A stretch of DNA of 64,000 bases, taken from the NCBI GenBank assembly GCA_029237695.1, contig CM055280.1:30981102-31045101 (forward strand), in the 5' to 3' direction. A program made the position numbers and the translations under genes. This DNA is from Conchocele bisecta. Its lineage: Eukaryota; Mollusca; Bivalvia; Lucinida; Thyasiridae. Shown piece after piece: positions 39,535 through 51,043 of the stretch. Each line of letters opens with the position of its first letter. Positions within the stretch are counted from its first letter, which is position 1. The notes below the pieces were generated by a model. That model searched no databases and was not told the origin of the DNA. It saw nothing but the letters and a program-made list of their open reading frames with translations.

Positions 39535-40110
39535 TTTAAGATTATTACTGATCCTACTGCTTTTGGGATGGGGCCAAGTGATTCTGGTGTGTCGAGGACC
39601 TGGCATCAGATCAGGATTATTCTGATTTCAGGGCTGAATATATAGTTTTTGTCGCGCCTGCTTTAGCAGAGGCGCGACTATAGTCGGCGCTTTTTCCGTC
39701 GTTTGTCCGCATCGTCGTCCGTTTTTTTTTGTAATGCAAATGCGTTAATTTAAAGTTATTGTTTTTTCACAATATCTCTTTAACCCCTTGCCAGACTTTG
39801 ATAATATTCGCATCAATGTTTGTCTAGGGAGGATGCTTCATTACGTACACCCCCACTACCAAATTCTCAAGGTCAAGGTCATTAATTTACTTGTAATGTT
39901 CACGGTCAAATGCCTCGGCAGGCGCGATACCGCTTCCGTGGCGGAATTCTTGTTTTTTTATTGTAAATATTCAGTTCTGATTGTGGGATTTCCCCCCATT
40001 TGATTTTGTACTTGTGTACTTGTACAGGTAATATATGGGATTTAGTACTAAACCCATTGACCCGGCCTTAAATGACCTTAGCTGTTGATAGGCCGTTAAA
40101 CCCCAACAAA
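39535..40110 (+). repeat. SINE-like repeat, copy 2, interrupted
   Basis: Halves 39535-39650 and 39953-40110 match copy 1 (34455-34738) and are split by the element 39651-39952. Confidence 0.65.
39651..39952 (+). mobile_element. Helentron-like short element
   Basis: It starts after TTTTT with GTCGCGCCTGC paired with AGGCGCGAC (terminal hairpin), then TATAGTCGGCGCTTTTTCCG. It ends GGCGGAATTCTTG at a T run. Target sequence is simply split with no clear duplication, as in Helitron-type insertion. Confidence 0.7.
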
Positions 40111-40380
40111 ATACTCACAGCAATGTGAAAATACGCATTGATTTTCAAATTGAGTAGTGAAAATACTGTAAATAAAGTTGAAAATTTACTTAGTTGAGCT
40201 GTAGTGTTTGCTTTTTGCAGCTCAAATAAGTGAATTTTTAAATTTGTTTTATTTTTTATCATTTGTTCCCAATTTAATAAGGAAGAAAATCAATAATACA
40301 TTTGTAAAAGTTAATTACGCATTGAATTTGAAATATGGGGGTATAATACTCTTTAGATACAAAACTGATCTGGAGCACTG
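40111..40380 (+). repeat. MITE family B, copy 2 (5'-truncated)
   Basis: It begins inside the family at ATACTCACAGCAATGTGAAA and runs through the palindrome to CTGATCTGGAGCACTG. Confidence 0.8.
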
Positions 40381-40435
40381 ATAATCTATATTTGTGTATA
40401 CCGGTACATGTATTACTAAGCCCTGCGTATATAAC

Positions 40436-41156
40436 CAAGCTCCAGATAAGGTGTGTATTGGCGTATTTTACGCATTTATTTTAGCTGAATACACATTGAA
40501 TTATTAAAAGTGAGAGTACAATACACACATATGCAGCAATGTAAAAATATGCATTGATTTTCAAATTGAGTAGTGAAAATACTGTCATAAAGTTGAAAAT
40601 TCACTTAGTTGAGCTGCAAAAAGTAATTGCAGCTCAAATAAGTGAATGTTTAAATTTGTTATATTTTTTATCATTTGTTCCCTATTTAATTAGTAATAAT
40701 TCCAGCACAAAAATATTTACACAATTCCCTAATATTTGATTGGTCCGTAGCAAGTCTCTGTCCAAAATTTATATCCCAGTAAACTCCTATGCCGAACTAC
40801 TTTCCGTAACCGTGAGGCGCACGCAGTTAAAATAATTCTTAAGAAAACGGAAAATAAACACATTTTCTTGATGAATTTATTTAAAATGCTGGAATTAAAA
40901 GGAATGAATGACCTTTTTGTGGAATTTATCGGGAATATAAACTTGGAAAAGTCGCGGGAATACTGGACGAAGGCCGGCCGGCCTTCGTCCAGTATTCCCG
41001 CGACTTTTCCAAGTTTATACCCCGATAAATTCCACAAAAAGGCCATTCATTCCTATAATGAAGAAAATCAATAATACATATACATTTGTAAAAGTAAAAT
41101 ATGCAATGATTTTCAAATTAGGGGGTGTTTAGACACAAAGCTTATCTGGAGCACTG
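40436..41156 (+). repeat. MITE family B, copy 3, containing MITE H
   Basis: CCAAGCTCCAGATAAGGTG start and CTTATCTGGAGCACTG end. The family H copy at 40689-41057 splits it after TTCCCTATTTAAT. Confidence 0.88.
40689..41057. repeat. MITE family H, copy 2
   Basis: It runs from AATAATTCCAGCAC to GGCCATTCATTCCTATAA. The hairpin turn is at CGAAGGCCGGCCGGCCTTCG (a perfect palindrome). Confidence 0.9.
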
Positions 41157-41570
41157 ATATAAACAGGGATCAGTTTAGTGCATGAGAGTGAGATCCTCGG
41201 TCTGTTCCACGTTTGGCAGCCGGCAAACTTTTGGCCATTACACGCGTATTAAAGCTAAAAATATTTAAATGCAAGTACAGTGAAACCTCTCACTTTTGAT
41301 CATTTATCTCCGGTGATAATCTCTGTTCATGATTACTTAGCACATAGCTATGGCTCAGATTGATGAAACGCCTGATTTACAGTGAAAGCTCTCTAAACCT
41401 GATACCCTGGGGACCTCCGATTTAAGAGGTTTCACTGTACTTTTTCATCAGTAACAAAAAAATCCCCCTCCCTCCCCCCCCCCCCCCAAAAAAAAAAATT
41501 TCATGAAATTTCTGTCATTTTGGGATTTCGTGAAAAGAAAAATAAGGGAAAATATTTCTCCACGAGAAAG

Positions 41571-41650
41571 GGATGGCTTGATAGTCTAGCGGGAGAGCAT
41601 TGTCCTTCAATACCGGAGGTTGTGGGTTAAATTCCCCCCGCCTTATACAC
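41571..41650 (+). repeat. tRNA-like sequence (SINE head or tRNA relic)
   Basis: GATAGTCTAGCGGGAGAGCA resembles a tRNA A box/D-arm, and GGTTGTGGGTTAAATTCCCCC resembles the T-arm/B box at the normal distance. No complete cloverleaf is obtained. Similar heads (GAATAGTCTAGGGGTAGAGC at 48542) suggest a tRNA-derived SINE family. Confidence 0.45.
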
Positions 41651-41718
41651 GAAAAATGGGCGTTTCACAAAACAAATTGAATCCAAATACATTGCATATG
41701 TAATTTGTTTTGTTATTC

Positions 41719-42054
41719 CAGCTCCAGATAAGGAATTAGTAATTGAGTATTGTCATTCCATCATTTCTGAAGCAATTGGGTATTTCAAAATTTTAATTGG
41801 GTAAAATAGAATCACACTACTGTTTACACATCAGCAGACCGTAATTATTGAATAAATTGCTTCTAAATGAAAACATGTCTTCGCATTTCATTAGAATTGT
41901 CTCCTTGGAGACAATTCTAATGAAATACCAAGATGTGTTTTCATGTGAAAGTAAGAAAAATATGTTTTTCGTTTTTTTTTATACTCACTACTTCGGATTT
42001 CAATTGGGTTTTTGGCAATTTGGATTGGGTATTTAAGCAAATACTGGAGCTCTG
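41719..42054 (-). repeat. MITE family A, copy 6
   Basis: CAGCTCCAGATAAGGAATTA start, central palindrome at about 41890-41925, shortened right end ACTGGAGCTCTGG. Confidence 0.88.
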
Positions 42055-42228
42055 GTTATTTTGATAAGCCAACATTAACTCTCTCGCCATGTCTATGATG
42101 AATGCTTTACTATTTGCAGGTTCGTTGGCTGTCAAAAATGGAAATCGCAATAATCACATCACAATATATTTGTACACCAAAAAAATCAATCGTATTTGAA
42201 CTCTACGGTGAATCTTCTCTACTTGTAG

Positions 42229-42368
42229 GTTCGTCGACGCTGACTATCAAAAAGCGAAATCGCAGCATCTTTAGTTCGTTCTTGTGCTGTTTTGGGAACA
42301 ACAACAACAACTCGTCGAGCAGCTATCAGGCGCCAGTACAGAGTCCTGGGCAGAACGGAAACCCACCG
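42229..42368 (+). CDS. CTDSP-like: CTD small phosphatase-like gene, first exon found (N-terminal region)
   Basis: The acceptor ACTTGTAG precedes 42229 and the donor GTAACG follows 42368. The exon encodes TLTIKKRNRSIFSSFLCCFG, then a run of Asn and Ser and QAPVQSPGQNGNPP. The basic segment plus SIFSSFLCCF matches the N-terminal membrane-targeting/palmitoylation-type motif of animal SCP/CTDSP phosphatases. The start codon lies in an upstream exon that I could not locate (this exon begins with the last two bases of a codon). The acceptor choice is uncertain because a second acceptor-like copy lies 108 bases upstream. Confidence 0.85.
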
Positions 42369-42415
42369 GTAACGCTCGTAACTATTACATTTTCTTATTT
42401 CATTAACCTTTGTGT

Positions 42416-42809
42416 CAGGGCTCCAGATAAGGAATTAGTAATTGAGTATTTTTACTCCATCATTTCTGAAGCAATTGGGTATTTCAAAGTTTGAATTGGG
42501 TAAAATCACACTACTGTTTACACATCAACAGACAGCATGTATTGAATAGTTTTCTTCTAAATGAAACACGTCTTGGCATTTCATTAGAATTGTCTCCTTG
42601 GAGACAATTCTAATGAAATACCAAGATGTGTTTTCATGGAAAAATAAGAAAATATGCTATATTTGTGGTCTGTTTATTGTTTTCTGTAGCATGATAAAGA
42701 TACCACACATTTTTCATTGCTTTTTGATACTCACTATTTTGATTTCAATTGGGTTTTTGGCAATTTTAATTGTGTATTTATGCAAATACGCAGCTTATCT
42801 GGAGCCCTG
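42416..42809 (-). repeat. MITE family A, copy 7
   Basis: CAGGGCTCCAGATAAGGAAT start, central palindrome at about 42579-42617, CTTATCTGGAGCCCTG end. It starts 48 bases after the donor of the preceding exon. Confidence 0.92.
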
Positions 42810-42923
42810 TTTGTGTATATGTTTTCTAAACATGGCTTGCCGTACCATATTTATCCCCAGTGAAAATGTTATCAAAATTTCATCAGTGTTCAGTGAAATT
42901 TGGTGAACTACTGATATTTTTTG

Positions 42924-43306
42924 CAGGGCTCCAGATAAGGTGCGTTTTGGCGTACTTTACGCAATTAATTTAGCTGAATACGCATTGATTATATCAAATG
43001 TGGGAGTACAAAATATTCACAGTAATGTGAAAATACGCATTGGTTTTCAAATTGAGTAGTGAAAATAATGGCATAAAGTTGAAAATTCACTTAGTTGAGC
43101 TGCAAAAAGCAAGAGCTGCAAAAAGCAAACACTGTTTGCTTGTTGCAGTTGAAATAAGTGACTGTTTAAATTTGTTATATTTTTGTTTATTATTTGTTCC
43201 CTATTTAGTAATGAAGAAAATCAATAATCCACTTGTAAAAGTAAAATTCACAATGATTTTGAAATTAGAGGGTATAGTACGCTTTAGACACACAGCTTAT
43301 CTGGAG
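42924..43306 (+). repeat. MITE family B, copy 4
   Basis: CAGGGCTCCAGATAAGGTGC start and GCTTATCTGGAG end. The central palindrome is enlarged by a repeated AAAAAGCAAGAGCTGC segment. Confidence 0.88.
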
Positions 43307-43867
43307 ATATGTTTTTGGCCAATTTGTATGATTTCATCAATTTTCAGTGAAATTTCAGTGATTCCAATACAACGATAGTTCTCGGGGACAAATAGTGTCT
43401 GTCTGTTCGTCCGATTGTCTGTTTTGTCGTCTGTTGGTCTGTCTGTCAGTAGAATCTTCATTCCTGTGCAATAACTCGACTACCGTCTATCGGATCTTCG
43501 CAATATTTCATTCACATATATTTATTATACCTTCCATAAATTCATTGTGGAAAGGCCCATTCAACGTATTGCGTTTACATCCAAATACAATTCATTAGAA
43601 GCACGTGACGTCGCGCGTTGTTGTTGATTGGTTAAAGTACGCAACGTAGCTGTTCCAGAAATTGGACAAAATGACTTAAAACAAGATTATTGTTAATTTT
43701 AACGCCATATTTGGTTACCGGTATTTACATTTTTGAAACTATCAGAAAATGTAGTGTAAATATAAGTAATAAATCATGGGATGTTGCATTTACTGGGGTT
43801 GACAATACATTTGGTCTGTTTAAAGTTTGCGAGGACTTTAAACATACCAAATGTATTGTACACCTCA

Positions 43868-44306
43868 ATAATTCCAGCACAAAAATATTTACACAATTCC
43901 CTAACATTTGATTGACCGTAGCAAGTCTCTGTCCAAAATGTATATCCCAGTAAACTCCCACGCTAAACTACTTTCCGTAACCGTGAGGCGCAGTTAAACT
44001 AATTCTTAAGAAAATGGAAAATAAACACATTTTCTTGATGAATTTATTTCAAATGCTGGAATTATAAGGAATGAATGGCCTTTTTGTGGAATTTATCGGG
44101 GATATAAACTTGGAAAAGTCGCGGGAATACTGGACGTTCGTCCAGTATTCCGCGACTTTTCCAAGTTTATACCCCGATAAATTCACAAAATTTATCGATA
44201 TAAACTTGGAAAAGTCGCGGGATACTGGACTTCGTCCAGTATTCCCGCACTTTTCCAACCCGTTTATAAATTCCACAAATTCCAAAAAGGCCATTCATTC
44301 CTATAG
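43868..44306. repeat. MITE family H, copy 3, with doubled hairpin
   Basis: Same ends as the other H copies. The hairpin ACTTGGAAAAGTCGCGGGA ... CGCGACTTTTCCAAGT occurs twice in tandem (44108-44165 and 44205-44262), so the inner stem was duplicated. Confidence 0.85.
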
Positions 44307-44329
44307 TAAACGTAACAACCCATGATTTT

Positions 44330-44560
44330 ATTCCTTAAAGGAGAATAACACACTCGCCAAAACCGATACATTTGCATTATATAGCTGTATTAAAGACATA
44401 TCGTGGCTTTACTTGACTTGTTTATAATCCCACAGATATTTGGTTTTAAATTTCCATTATTTATGCGCTGTCCACTCCATGGGGACTTCAGGCTGCCTCC
44501 ATTAAAATCATGTGATACGCAACCGCGCCGTTACGTAGTTGTAAAGTGTATGTGATTTAA
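44330..44560. repeat. Dispersed repeat Q, copy 2 (inverted)
   Basis: Inverted match of 21475-21690, including CCAAAACCGATACATTTGCA and GAGGCAGCC-type sequence. It lies about 165 bases before the next phosphatase exon. Confidence 0.75.
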
Positions 44561-44723
44561 TATGAATCCAGCGAGTCCGTTCCTATCTTTTAAGTACAAG
44601 TTCTCCAGACAGTCACATAAGGAATGCGTAGTCAGCTAAAATAAGTGTGTATAATACGCCAATACGCACCTTATCTGGAGAACCGTAAAGACAACTTCAG
44701 TTGGAGCCATTTGTGTGTTTCAG

Positions 44724-44828
44724 ACGCCCAACGAAAAATACCTCCTACCCCCAGTGCGACCCCAAGACAACAACAAGAAGTGTATAGTTATAGACTTGGA
44801 CGAAACTCTTGTACATAGTTCTTTTAAG
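44724..44828 (+). CDS. CTDSP-like: CTD small phosphatase-like gene, exon with catalytic DLDETL
   Basis: Flanked by TGTGTTTCAG and GTAAGT. The 35 codons read [40 protein letters not shown] is HAD motif I (DxDxT), which holds the nucleophile Asp and general acid Asp of the FCP/SCP phosphatase family. Phase 0 at both edges. Confidence 0.96.
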
Positions 44829-45198
44829 GTAAGTTTTCTTACATGTTTATTATTTCATTTTGGACACCAGATTTACAGGTATAAAAACAATTCCTATATT
44901 TTTGTCCTATATTATGTAAAATATGCCATTTATTTAACCATGGTCGTGATCCCTAGGTCGTGATCTAGGGATCACATCATTGGACTGAACAATACTCTCA
45001 TACTATTTCCATCCCTCTTGTCTTTCAGACGAGTCTCGAAACCAAGGTCCTGTAGTCAGTATCTTGGCACTTTATGCCTGAATACTAATTTTAACATTTA
45101 CCACAGCAGAATGAGGTGTAATTTCTGATGGCACCGTGAGAAAGAAGAGAGACGAGTCCAACATGTTTCGCTATTAGCCGACCCTGTTCACCAGACTG

Positions 45199-45832
45199 TA
45201 GCCGATTTCACCAAAATTGCTAAGCATACTTATCTAGCTCAGTATACTTTGAGGTAGTAATCATTTATTTTTCCCGAAATGCATTATTTCATATAGAACT
45301 AACGACTGCATATATTTGATGATTAAAAGTATGCGGAATTAATATACTGAATTTATTACATATCACAGCCAAAATGGCTTTTGTACTGTAATATATTCAC
45401 AAGGTGTATGATCACGTTGTACTAACAACAACAAGTACCGATTTAAAGTACGTATTCTTTTATAGTGTCCTTATTACGTAACGGATTTTGATGAAATATG
45501 GCGCATCAAACACGTCATGTTAAGCTGCATTTGGTGGTCTCTGTATTTTCGCCCACACTTCTGTCGTTTTTGCGAAGAATCGATTTCCGTATCTCCGACA
45601 CGGAAATCGATTCTTCGCAAAAACGACATAAGTTTGTGCCAAACTCACTAGACCACCAAATGCAGCTCATGAAGACGCGTTTGCTGCGCCATATTTCATC
45701 AAAATCTGTTGTTGTTGTTGTAACCACGTGATCATGCACCTTGATTCAGTATAATATTAAAATTAATAAGTATATCCCTCAAAGTGTACTTAACAAGATA
45801 AGTATACTTTGCAATTTTGGTAAAATAAGCTA
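45199..45832. repeat. MITE family F, copy 2, containing MITE G
   Basis: Ends TAGCCGATTTCACCAAAATT and TTTGGTAAAATAAGCTA. The G element at 45400-45743 is inserted in the right arm and has duplicated ATTCA. Confidence 0.88.
45400..45743. repeat. MITE family G, copy 2, with ATTCA target duplication
   Basis: CAAGGTGTATGATCACG and CGTGATCATGCACCTTG ends, centre TTCCGTATCTCCGACACGGA. ATTCA at 45395-45399 and 45744-45748. Confidence 0.93.
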
Positions 45833-45875
45833 CAGTTCCTAATCACGTTAAACCCATTCAATTGTCCAATTTCAG

Positions 45876-46025
45876 CCAATCAGCAATGCTGATTTCATAG
45901 TTCCCGTGGAGATAGACGGTACGGTCCATCAAGTGTACGTACTGAAACGTCCGTTTGTCGACGAGTTTCTCAAGAAAATGGGGGACCTGTTTGAATGTGT
46001 CTTGTTTACCGCCAGCCTGGCAAAG
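45876..46025 (+). CDS. CTDSP-like: CTD small phosphatase-like gene, exon with HAD motif II
   Basis: Flanked by CCAATTTCAG and GTAGGT. The 50 codons start [20 protein letters not shown] and end [15 protein letters not shown] supplies motif II (Thr/Ser), and [12 protein letters not shown] is the substrate-face helix of the family. Phase 0 at both edges. The upstream intron holds the nested F/G MITEs only 43 bases before the acceptor. Confidence 0.97.
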
Positions 46026-46127
46026 GTAGGTTGTGCATTATAATCCATTAACAGGTATCTCTAAAAAAATAATTGAAGATGTATTTATCACTGAAAGTAT
46101 ATATTACCACTCATCTGAACCGTCTCA

Positions 46128-46440
46128 TGTCAAGGTCACAGACTTGGTGCGTTAGAAACCTTAACGCTCGAGTAAATTTCCTATAATTTCTGTTTCCTTA
46201 CCCTCATCTGTGCTTGATATGTCACACACATATTGCTTTAATGGTCCTCTACTGCTCTTTGACAAATCTACAATTGTCCCGTCCCCGCTAAGCCCAGGGT
46301 CAATGTCACATACTAGGTGCGTTCGAAACTGGGGTAAGTGTCTTATAATGTCTGTTTCCTTGATTTGCTTGATATTTCACACACCCATTGCTGTGATGGT
46401 CTGCTTTCATGCTGTGATAAATTCACCCTTCTCTGGCCCT
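46128..46440 (+). repeat. Satellite-like dimer, about 160-bp unit
   Basis: GTCAAGGTCACAGACTTGGT and GTCAATGTCACATACTAGGT mark two successive units, and CTTTGACAAATCTAC and CTGTGATAAATTCAC mark the unit ends. It matches the repeat next to the gap (22358-22545). Confidence 0.7.
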
Positions 46441-46949
46441 CTGTGTTTTCAAGCGTGCCTTGTCTTCTTTCGCTGCCAGCGGGGGCATTCATGTGCTGAC
46501 AGGCCATATTTCTAGTTGTTATAACTTTCTTATTATTATACCGATTTTTATGAGACAGCACACACAGAAGGCGGTCAATTGTGTCGGTGACTGCTGGTCA
46601 TTTCCTGATCTTTCCAGCCAGTTTCCCAAACACTTCAGAACTATTTTGAGAACTTGTTCCAAAGTGTTTGGTGAATTAGCTGAAAACTTTTTTCCACCTT
46701 CTGTGTGTTTTATTTCATCAAAATCGATGGAAGAACAAGATAGTTAGAATAAAAATAATACCAGTGTCGAGGTGTGAGTGGCAGGTGTGAGCACGCGATG
46801 GGTTATTTAACGATCGGGGTTCATCCTTACCGGAATCCCGACTGGAGACCTGGTTTGGCCCTCACATACGTCTTTGGCATTTTGTATGTGACAGTTGAAT
46901 CTGGTTATACCCCTTATGTGAGTATTACGATATTCGTATTCATATTTTA
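46441..46949. other. Intronic, no structure recognised
   Basis: Ordinary intron sequence of the phosphatase gene, without an exon or repeat I can name. Confidence 0.4.
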
Positions 46950-47165
46950 GAGGAAGGGGCCAAGTGACTTGGTGTGGTATGGACCTGGCACCAGGTCAGG
47001 TTATTCTAATTTCAGGGCTGAATATATTTGTTCTCGATATAAATATCCCGTTCTGATTTTGGGATTTTCCCCCCAGTGCAGCAGTTAAAATGGGATTGAA
47101 TCTGTTTGCCCGGCCTTACATGACCTTAGCTGTTGATAGGCCGTTAAACACTAATAAACAAACAA
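46950..47165 (+). repeat. SINE-like repeat, copy 3
   Basis: GGGGCCAAGTGACTTGGTGT, CTGGCACCAGGTCAGG and the conserved end CATGACCTTAGCTGTTGATA, with an (AACAAA)-type tail (AAACAAACAAACAAAACC). Confidence 0.65.
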
Positions 47166-47465
47166 ACAAAACCAGTGTCGAGCTGAAATTTCTCTGTTTT
47201 GTCTATTCACATATCCAATATGTGCACCGGCATTCAGGTTCATTCTCCTCTGTGTGTAAGTTTCTCTTATCTGTAACCCACATGCAGACGTTTAGCCACG
47301 TTTTGACACATCGTTGGTGTTATGACGACTGTGAAATAGATCTACGACTGGTCTATTGATTGGCCTGGTCGCTCTGTACGTAGTATTTACGTAATACAGG
47401 CATTCGGTCGTTCAATATTGGATTAACGTGTGGCATTTTCGGGGATATTCTATTGTGCTGATGAA

Positions 47466-47735
47466 GCTGATGTATGGCTGTGATTGGAGAAATGGGGCTT
47501 ATGGATTTTGTGACCAGTGTAGATCCAGATCAGCCCCTGATCAAGATCTATTCGCTGCTATTCTATCAATGAAACACGCTTTATGCTTCTAACAAAGCAA
47601 TACAGATCGTCATCAGGCTACAGGAGTATGCTATTTGATCAGGAGCTACACTGGTCACAAAGCCCATAAGCTCCATGAGTCTTATTTGATTTGTGGCCAG
47701 TGTAGCTCCTGATCAACTAACATATTTGTGTAGCT
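47466..47735. repeat. Dispersed bivalve-type repeat O (GATCCAGATCAGCC)
   Basis: TGTGATTGGAGAAATGGGGC, GTGTAGATCCAGATCAGC and an inverted AGGAGCTACACTGGTCACAA. Related copies at about 16240, 21190, 25440, 34112, 34720, 35020, 48255, 49008, 55730, 60865 and 63865. Confidence 0.75.
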
Positions 47736-47756
47736 TCGTAACGATGATCTGCATGT

Positions 47757-48092
47757 ACAGTGGAACCTCTCTAAACTTGACACCCTGGGAGGTCCCCAGT
47801 ACAGTGGAACCTCTCTAAACCGGACACCCTGGGAGGTCCCCAGTACAGTGGAACCTCTCTAAACCGGACACCCTGGGAGGTCCCCAGTACAGTGGAACCT
47901 CTCTAAACTGGACACCATGGGAGGTCCCCAGTACAGTGGAACCTCTCTAAACCGGACACCCTGTGAGGTCCCCAGTACATTGGAACCTCTCTAAACCGGA
48001 CACCCTGGGAGGTCCCCAGTACAATGGAACCTCTCTAAACCGGACACCCTGGGAGGTCCCCAGGGTGTCCGGTATAGAGAGGTTCCACTGTA
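47757..48092. repeat. Seven-copy 44-bp tandem repeat with inverted cap
   Basis: TGGAACCTCTCTAAAC starts at 47761, 47805, 47849, 47893, 47937, 47981 and 48025, exactly 44 bases apart. The last unit runs into an inverted copy (GGTGTCCGGTATAGAGAGGT, 48063-48082). Isolated single units occur at 33266, 41380 and 48217. Confidence 0.95.
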
Positions 48093-48572
48093 AACATGCA
48101 GTTGACTACTTGCAGACACGCGTGAGTGGTTTGTGATCATGAACAGATGTTAACATCGGAGATAAAGGGTAATGAAACCTATCAAAATAAAGCACAACTA
48201 ACTTGTCTCTGTGTGAGGTTTAGAGAGGTTCCACTGTATGTTGCTTTACAAGTGTTTCATTAGTGGAATGGCAAACAGTGCAGATCCTGATCAGTCTGCA
48301 CCGGCTGATCTGGATCTACACAGGTCGCAAAACCCCATTTCTCCAGTGACAGTCACCTATGACCCGTTGCGATATCAATAACACGTGGTTATGAAGGCAA
48401 ATTATAATTATGACCTATTGTTGGCATGTGGCTGCCAGAATTAGAGAATTAGACTGGAAAACAGACACTGAGGTGGGAATTAGATAGCAATCACTCCCTT
48501 ATGTTTATTAAATATCCTCAAATCTCTCGGATTTAAGTGATGAATAGTCTAGGGGTAGAGCATTGGACTTCA

Positions 48573-49004
48573 GTTTATCCCGTCAACACCATGTGTATGT
48601 GCCGTGAAACACGATGCCGTGAAACCTTTTTGATATCCTGTCAATACGACCTAATCACTGCGTATGAATATGTGCGATGGCTGGGTTTATTTTTTGCATG
48701 CATTTTAAAGCCATTTGTAGGTGTTGACGGGATAAATAGAATAGTAGGTTAGTGCCGTGAATGGGGGGGAAAAATCTGGCACGGCACGGAAACGGGATGG
48801 GTGAGGCTCTGCCGAGTCAACACCTACAAATAGTTTTTAAAATGCAAAAAATAAACCCAGTCGCATCCTCAAAATCGGAGAATCGACTAATATGACAAAC
48901 GCACATATTCATACGCAGTGATTAGGTCGTATTGACAGGATATCAAAAATGTTTCACGGCACCGTGTTTCACGGCACATACGCACTGTGTTGACGGGATA
49001 AATA
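48573..49004. repeat. MITE family L, copy 2
   Basis: Ends GTTTATCCCGTCAACAC and GTGTTGACGGGATAAAT. Inner arms TTTGATATCCTGTCAATACG and its inverted match are longer than in copy 1. Confidence 0.85.
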
Positions 49005-49111
49005 TGTGACAATGACTAGGGATTATATGTTTTGCGACCAGTGTAGATCCAGATCAGCCTGTGCATCCGCACAGTCTGATCAGGATCTGCACTGTTCGCC
49101 ATTCTATCCAT

Positions 49112-49200
49112 TTCTGGATGAGACATGAAACCGAGACCCCGTCCCTATATGCAATAATGGGATGTGATGGGTTCAGTCCCTGCCCTCGGCATGAGAAATA
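49112..49200 (+). repeat. Short dispersed repeat with GAGACCCCGTCCCTATAT
   Basis: GGATGAGACATGAAACCGAG, ACCCCGTCCCTATAT and AATAATGGGATGTGATG occur again at 50842-50898. The two copies bracket the 49204-50820 interval. Confidence 0.7.
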
Positions 49201-49203
49201 CTT

Positions 49204-50820
49204 TCATAGTACAGTCAAACCTGTGGCACAGTCCTAGAACGACCAACTGGGAATAGCGACCACCTGTCCACAACGGCCAGTTAAAAATCCCCCCCGTCCA
49301 ATTTTGTTCTTTATAATACCTTGGAATAACGACCACCCCCGAACTGCCACCAGCGGCCAGCTATTTTCATTCCCACACAGCATTTTTGTATGTGAACAGC
49401 GGCCATATCATGTTTTTGTCAACCAAAAAAAAATGGCACCACAATCGCTATTTTCCTTTCAATCTGGCTGCTATCATTTGAATTGCAACTTGTCGTACCC
49501 AATTAGTCATCGATTAAATTTGCATACATTGGCGCAACGCTCTTTTGAAATAATTTACCTTGCCCGATATGGTCGGTGTCATTTTGGCGACATTAAACAG
49601 TTTCCATGAAAAATATTGCATAGCGCCATTAACGGTAATTCCCGATATGTATTCCGTGTCATGTATTTCAATAGGCATAATGCAATTCCGCGTAAGTCAT
49701 AAAACTCCATCATTAGTTGGCAAACTGTGTTTACACGATGCTGATTCGTCTACAGTGACAAGACTAAGACTTCAAACACACCGCGCTTGTCAAGTGTTAC
49801 TATGTGTAAATCTCACACCGCGGGGCACAAGGCCATATCAAAGATCAATACATGCGGTTGCTGACGTCAGTCTAGACTGGTACCCTGTCGGATGCGCAGC
49901 CTAGCGAAACAATACTACCGGGAATCAGTCTAAAGTGACACGACAAACGTGTTTATGTGAATTTGGTCTCGATCTCCGGCATATCCCGGCTTATTGCATT
50001 AGCGGCCAGACCAGGCAATGGATTCGCGTAGTCTGCCCATGGTTTACAATGCAGGCCAATCTCTAATTAAAAACATTAGTAATTACGTCAGCGGACATTG
50101 CCAATTCGTCATAGGCTGCTTAAATATTGGGGCTTGATCAGGATATTATATATTGGGACAGAAAGCAAATAAGCCTGGTGTTCTCTGCCGATTTGGACAC
50201 CTATCTCGTGTGGGTTACTCGACTTGACACATTCAATGAAATATTTTTGGTACAAAAAAAAAAATTGCGGTTTTCACAGGCCGCGCCACATAGGCTATCG
50301 TTTTAATAAAGACTATATGACCGTTATTAATTTCAACTGATGGTGTGAAATAGAGAATAAGAAAACAAAATACTAATGGTCATGCTAATTAAACCGCTTG
50401 CATGTAATTACGAGAAGCTATTAAATGGTGCACCAAAGCAAGCCGCGGGATGTACTTATCATGAAGATAATTACTCCCCTTTGTATATAATTTCCAAAGC
50501 GAGGCTGGGTTCAAGAACAATAACAACAAGATGACATAACAATATAAATTTAATTGACTATTTTTGCCATTTTCATACAATTTTTAATTGATAAAAAACA
50601 GATACACTCCACGATCGTGCAATAGCTAATCGTCAGGTGGAAGTGTATATAGCCAAGACGTTTTCTATGCATGCATATAGATTACAATAGAATGCTAAAT
50701 TCATGGCTGACTTTGTTGTGAAACCGGGAAAATGTGTAACCCTTGGAACAACGACCACCTGTCAACAACGGCCACTTTGGCCACTTCCCTTTGTCGGTCG
50801 TTGTTCACAGGTTCGACTAG
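49204..50820. repeat. Possible inverted-end element of about 1.6 kb
   Basis: The left end has CAGTCAAACCTGT, CGACCACCTGTCCACAACGG; the right end has CGACCACCTGTCAACAACGG and ACAGGTTCGACT. The CGACCAC..CAACGGCCA motif also recurs at 49325-49365. The interior (49420-50700) has no convincing gene. Confidence 0.4.
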
Positions 50821-51043
50821 TTCCACCCCACTGGTCTTTTGGATGAGACATGAAACCGAGACCCCGTCCCTATATAATAACAATAATGGGATGTGATGAA
50901 TGATCAGTAAAAGGGGGGGGGATTTCTGACTAGTTGGCTGACCCAGAATCCCGCCATCCCTAAAAAATATTTTACGTCTATACAGCTGTCATATATACAG
51001 AATCTCACGGCAAGTGGCCTGTTACATTGGTATGTTGTGACCA

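Noticed and set aside
47757..48092. CRISPR-like regular repeats
   Set aside because: Contiguous 44-bp units with no variable spacers, in a eukaryotic context.
48540..48572. tRNA gene head (GAATAGTCTAGGGGTAGAGC)
   Set aside because: Only an A-box-like half is present; the T-arm is replaced by MITE L sequence.
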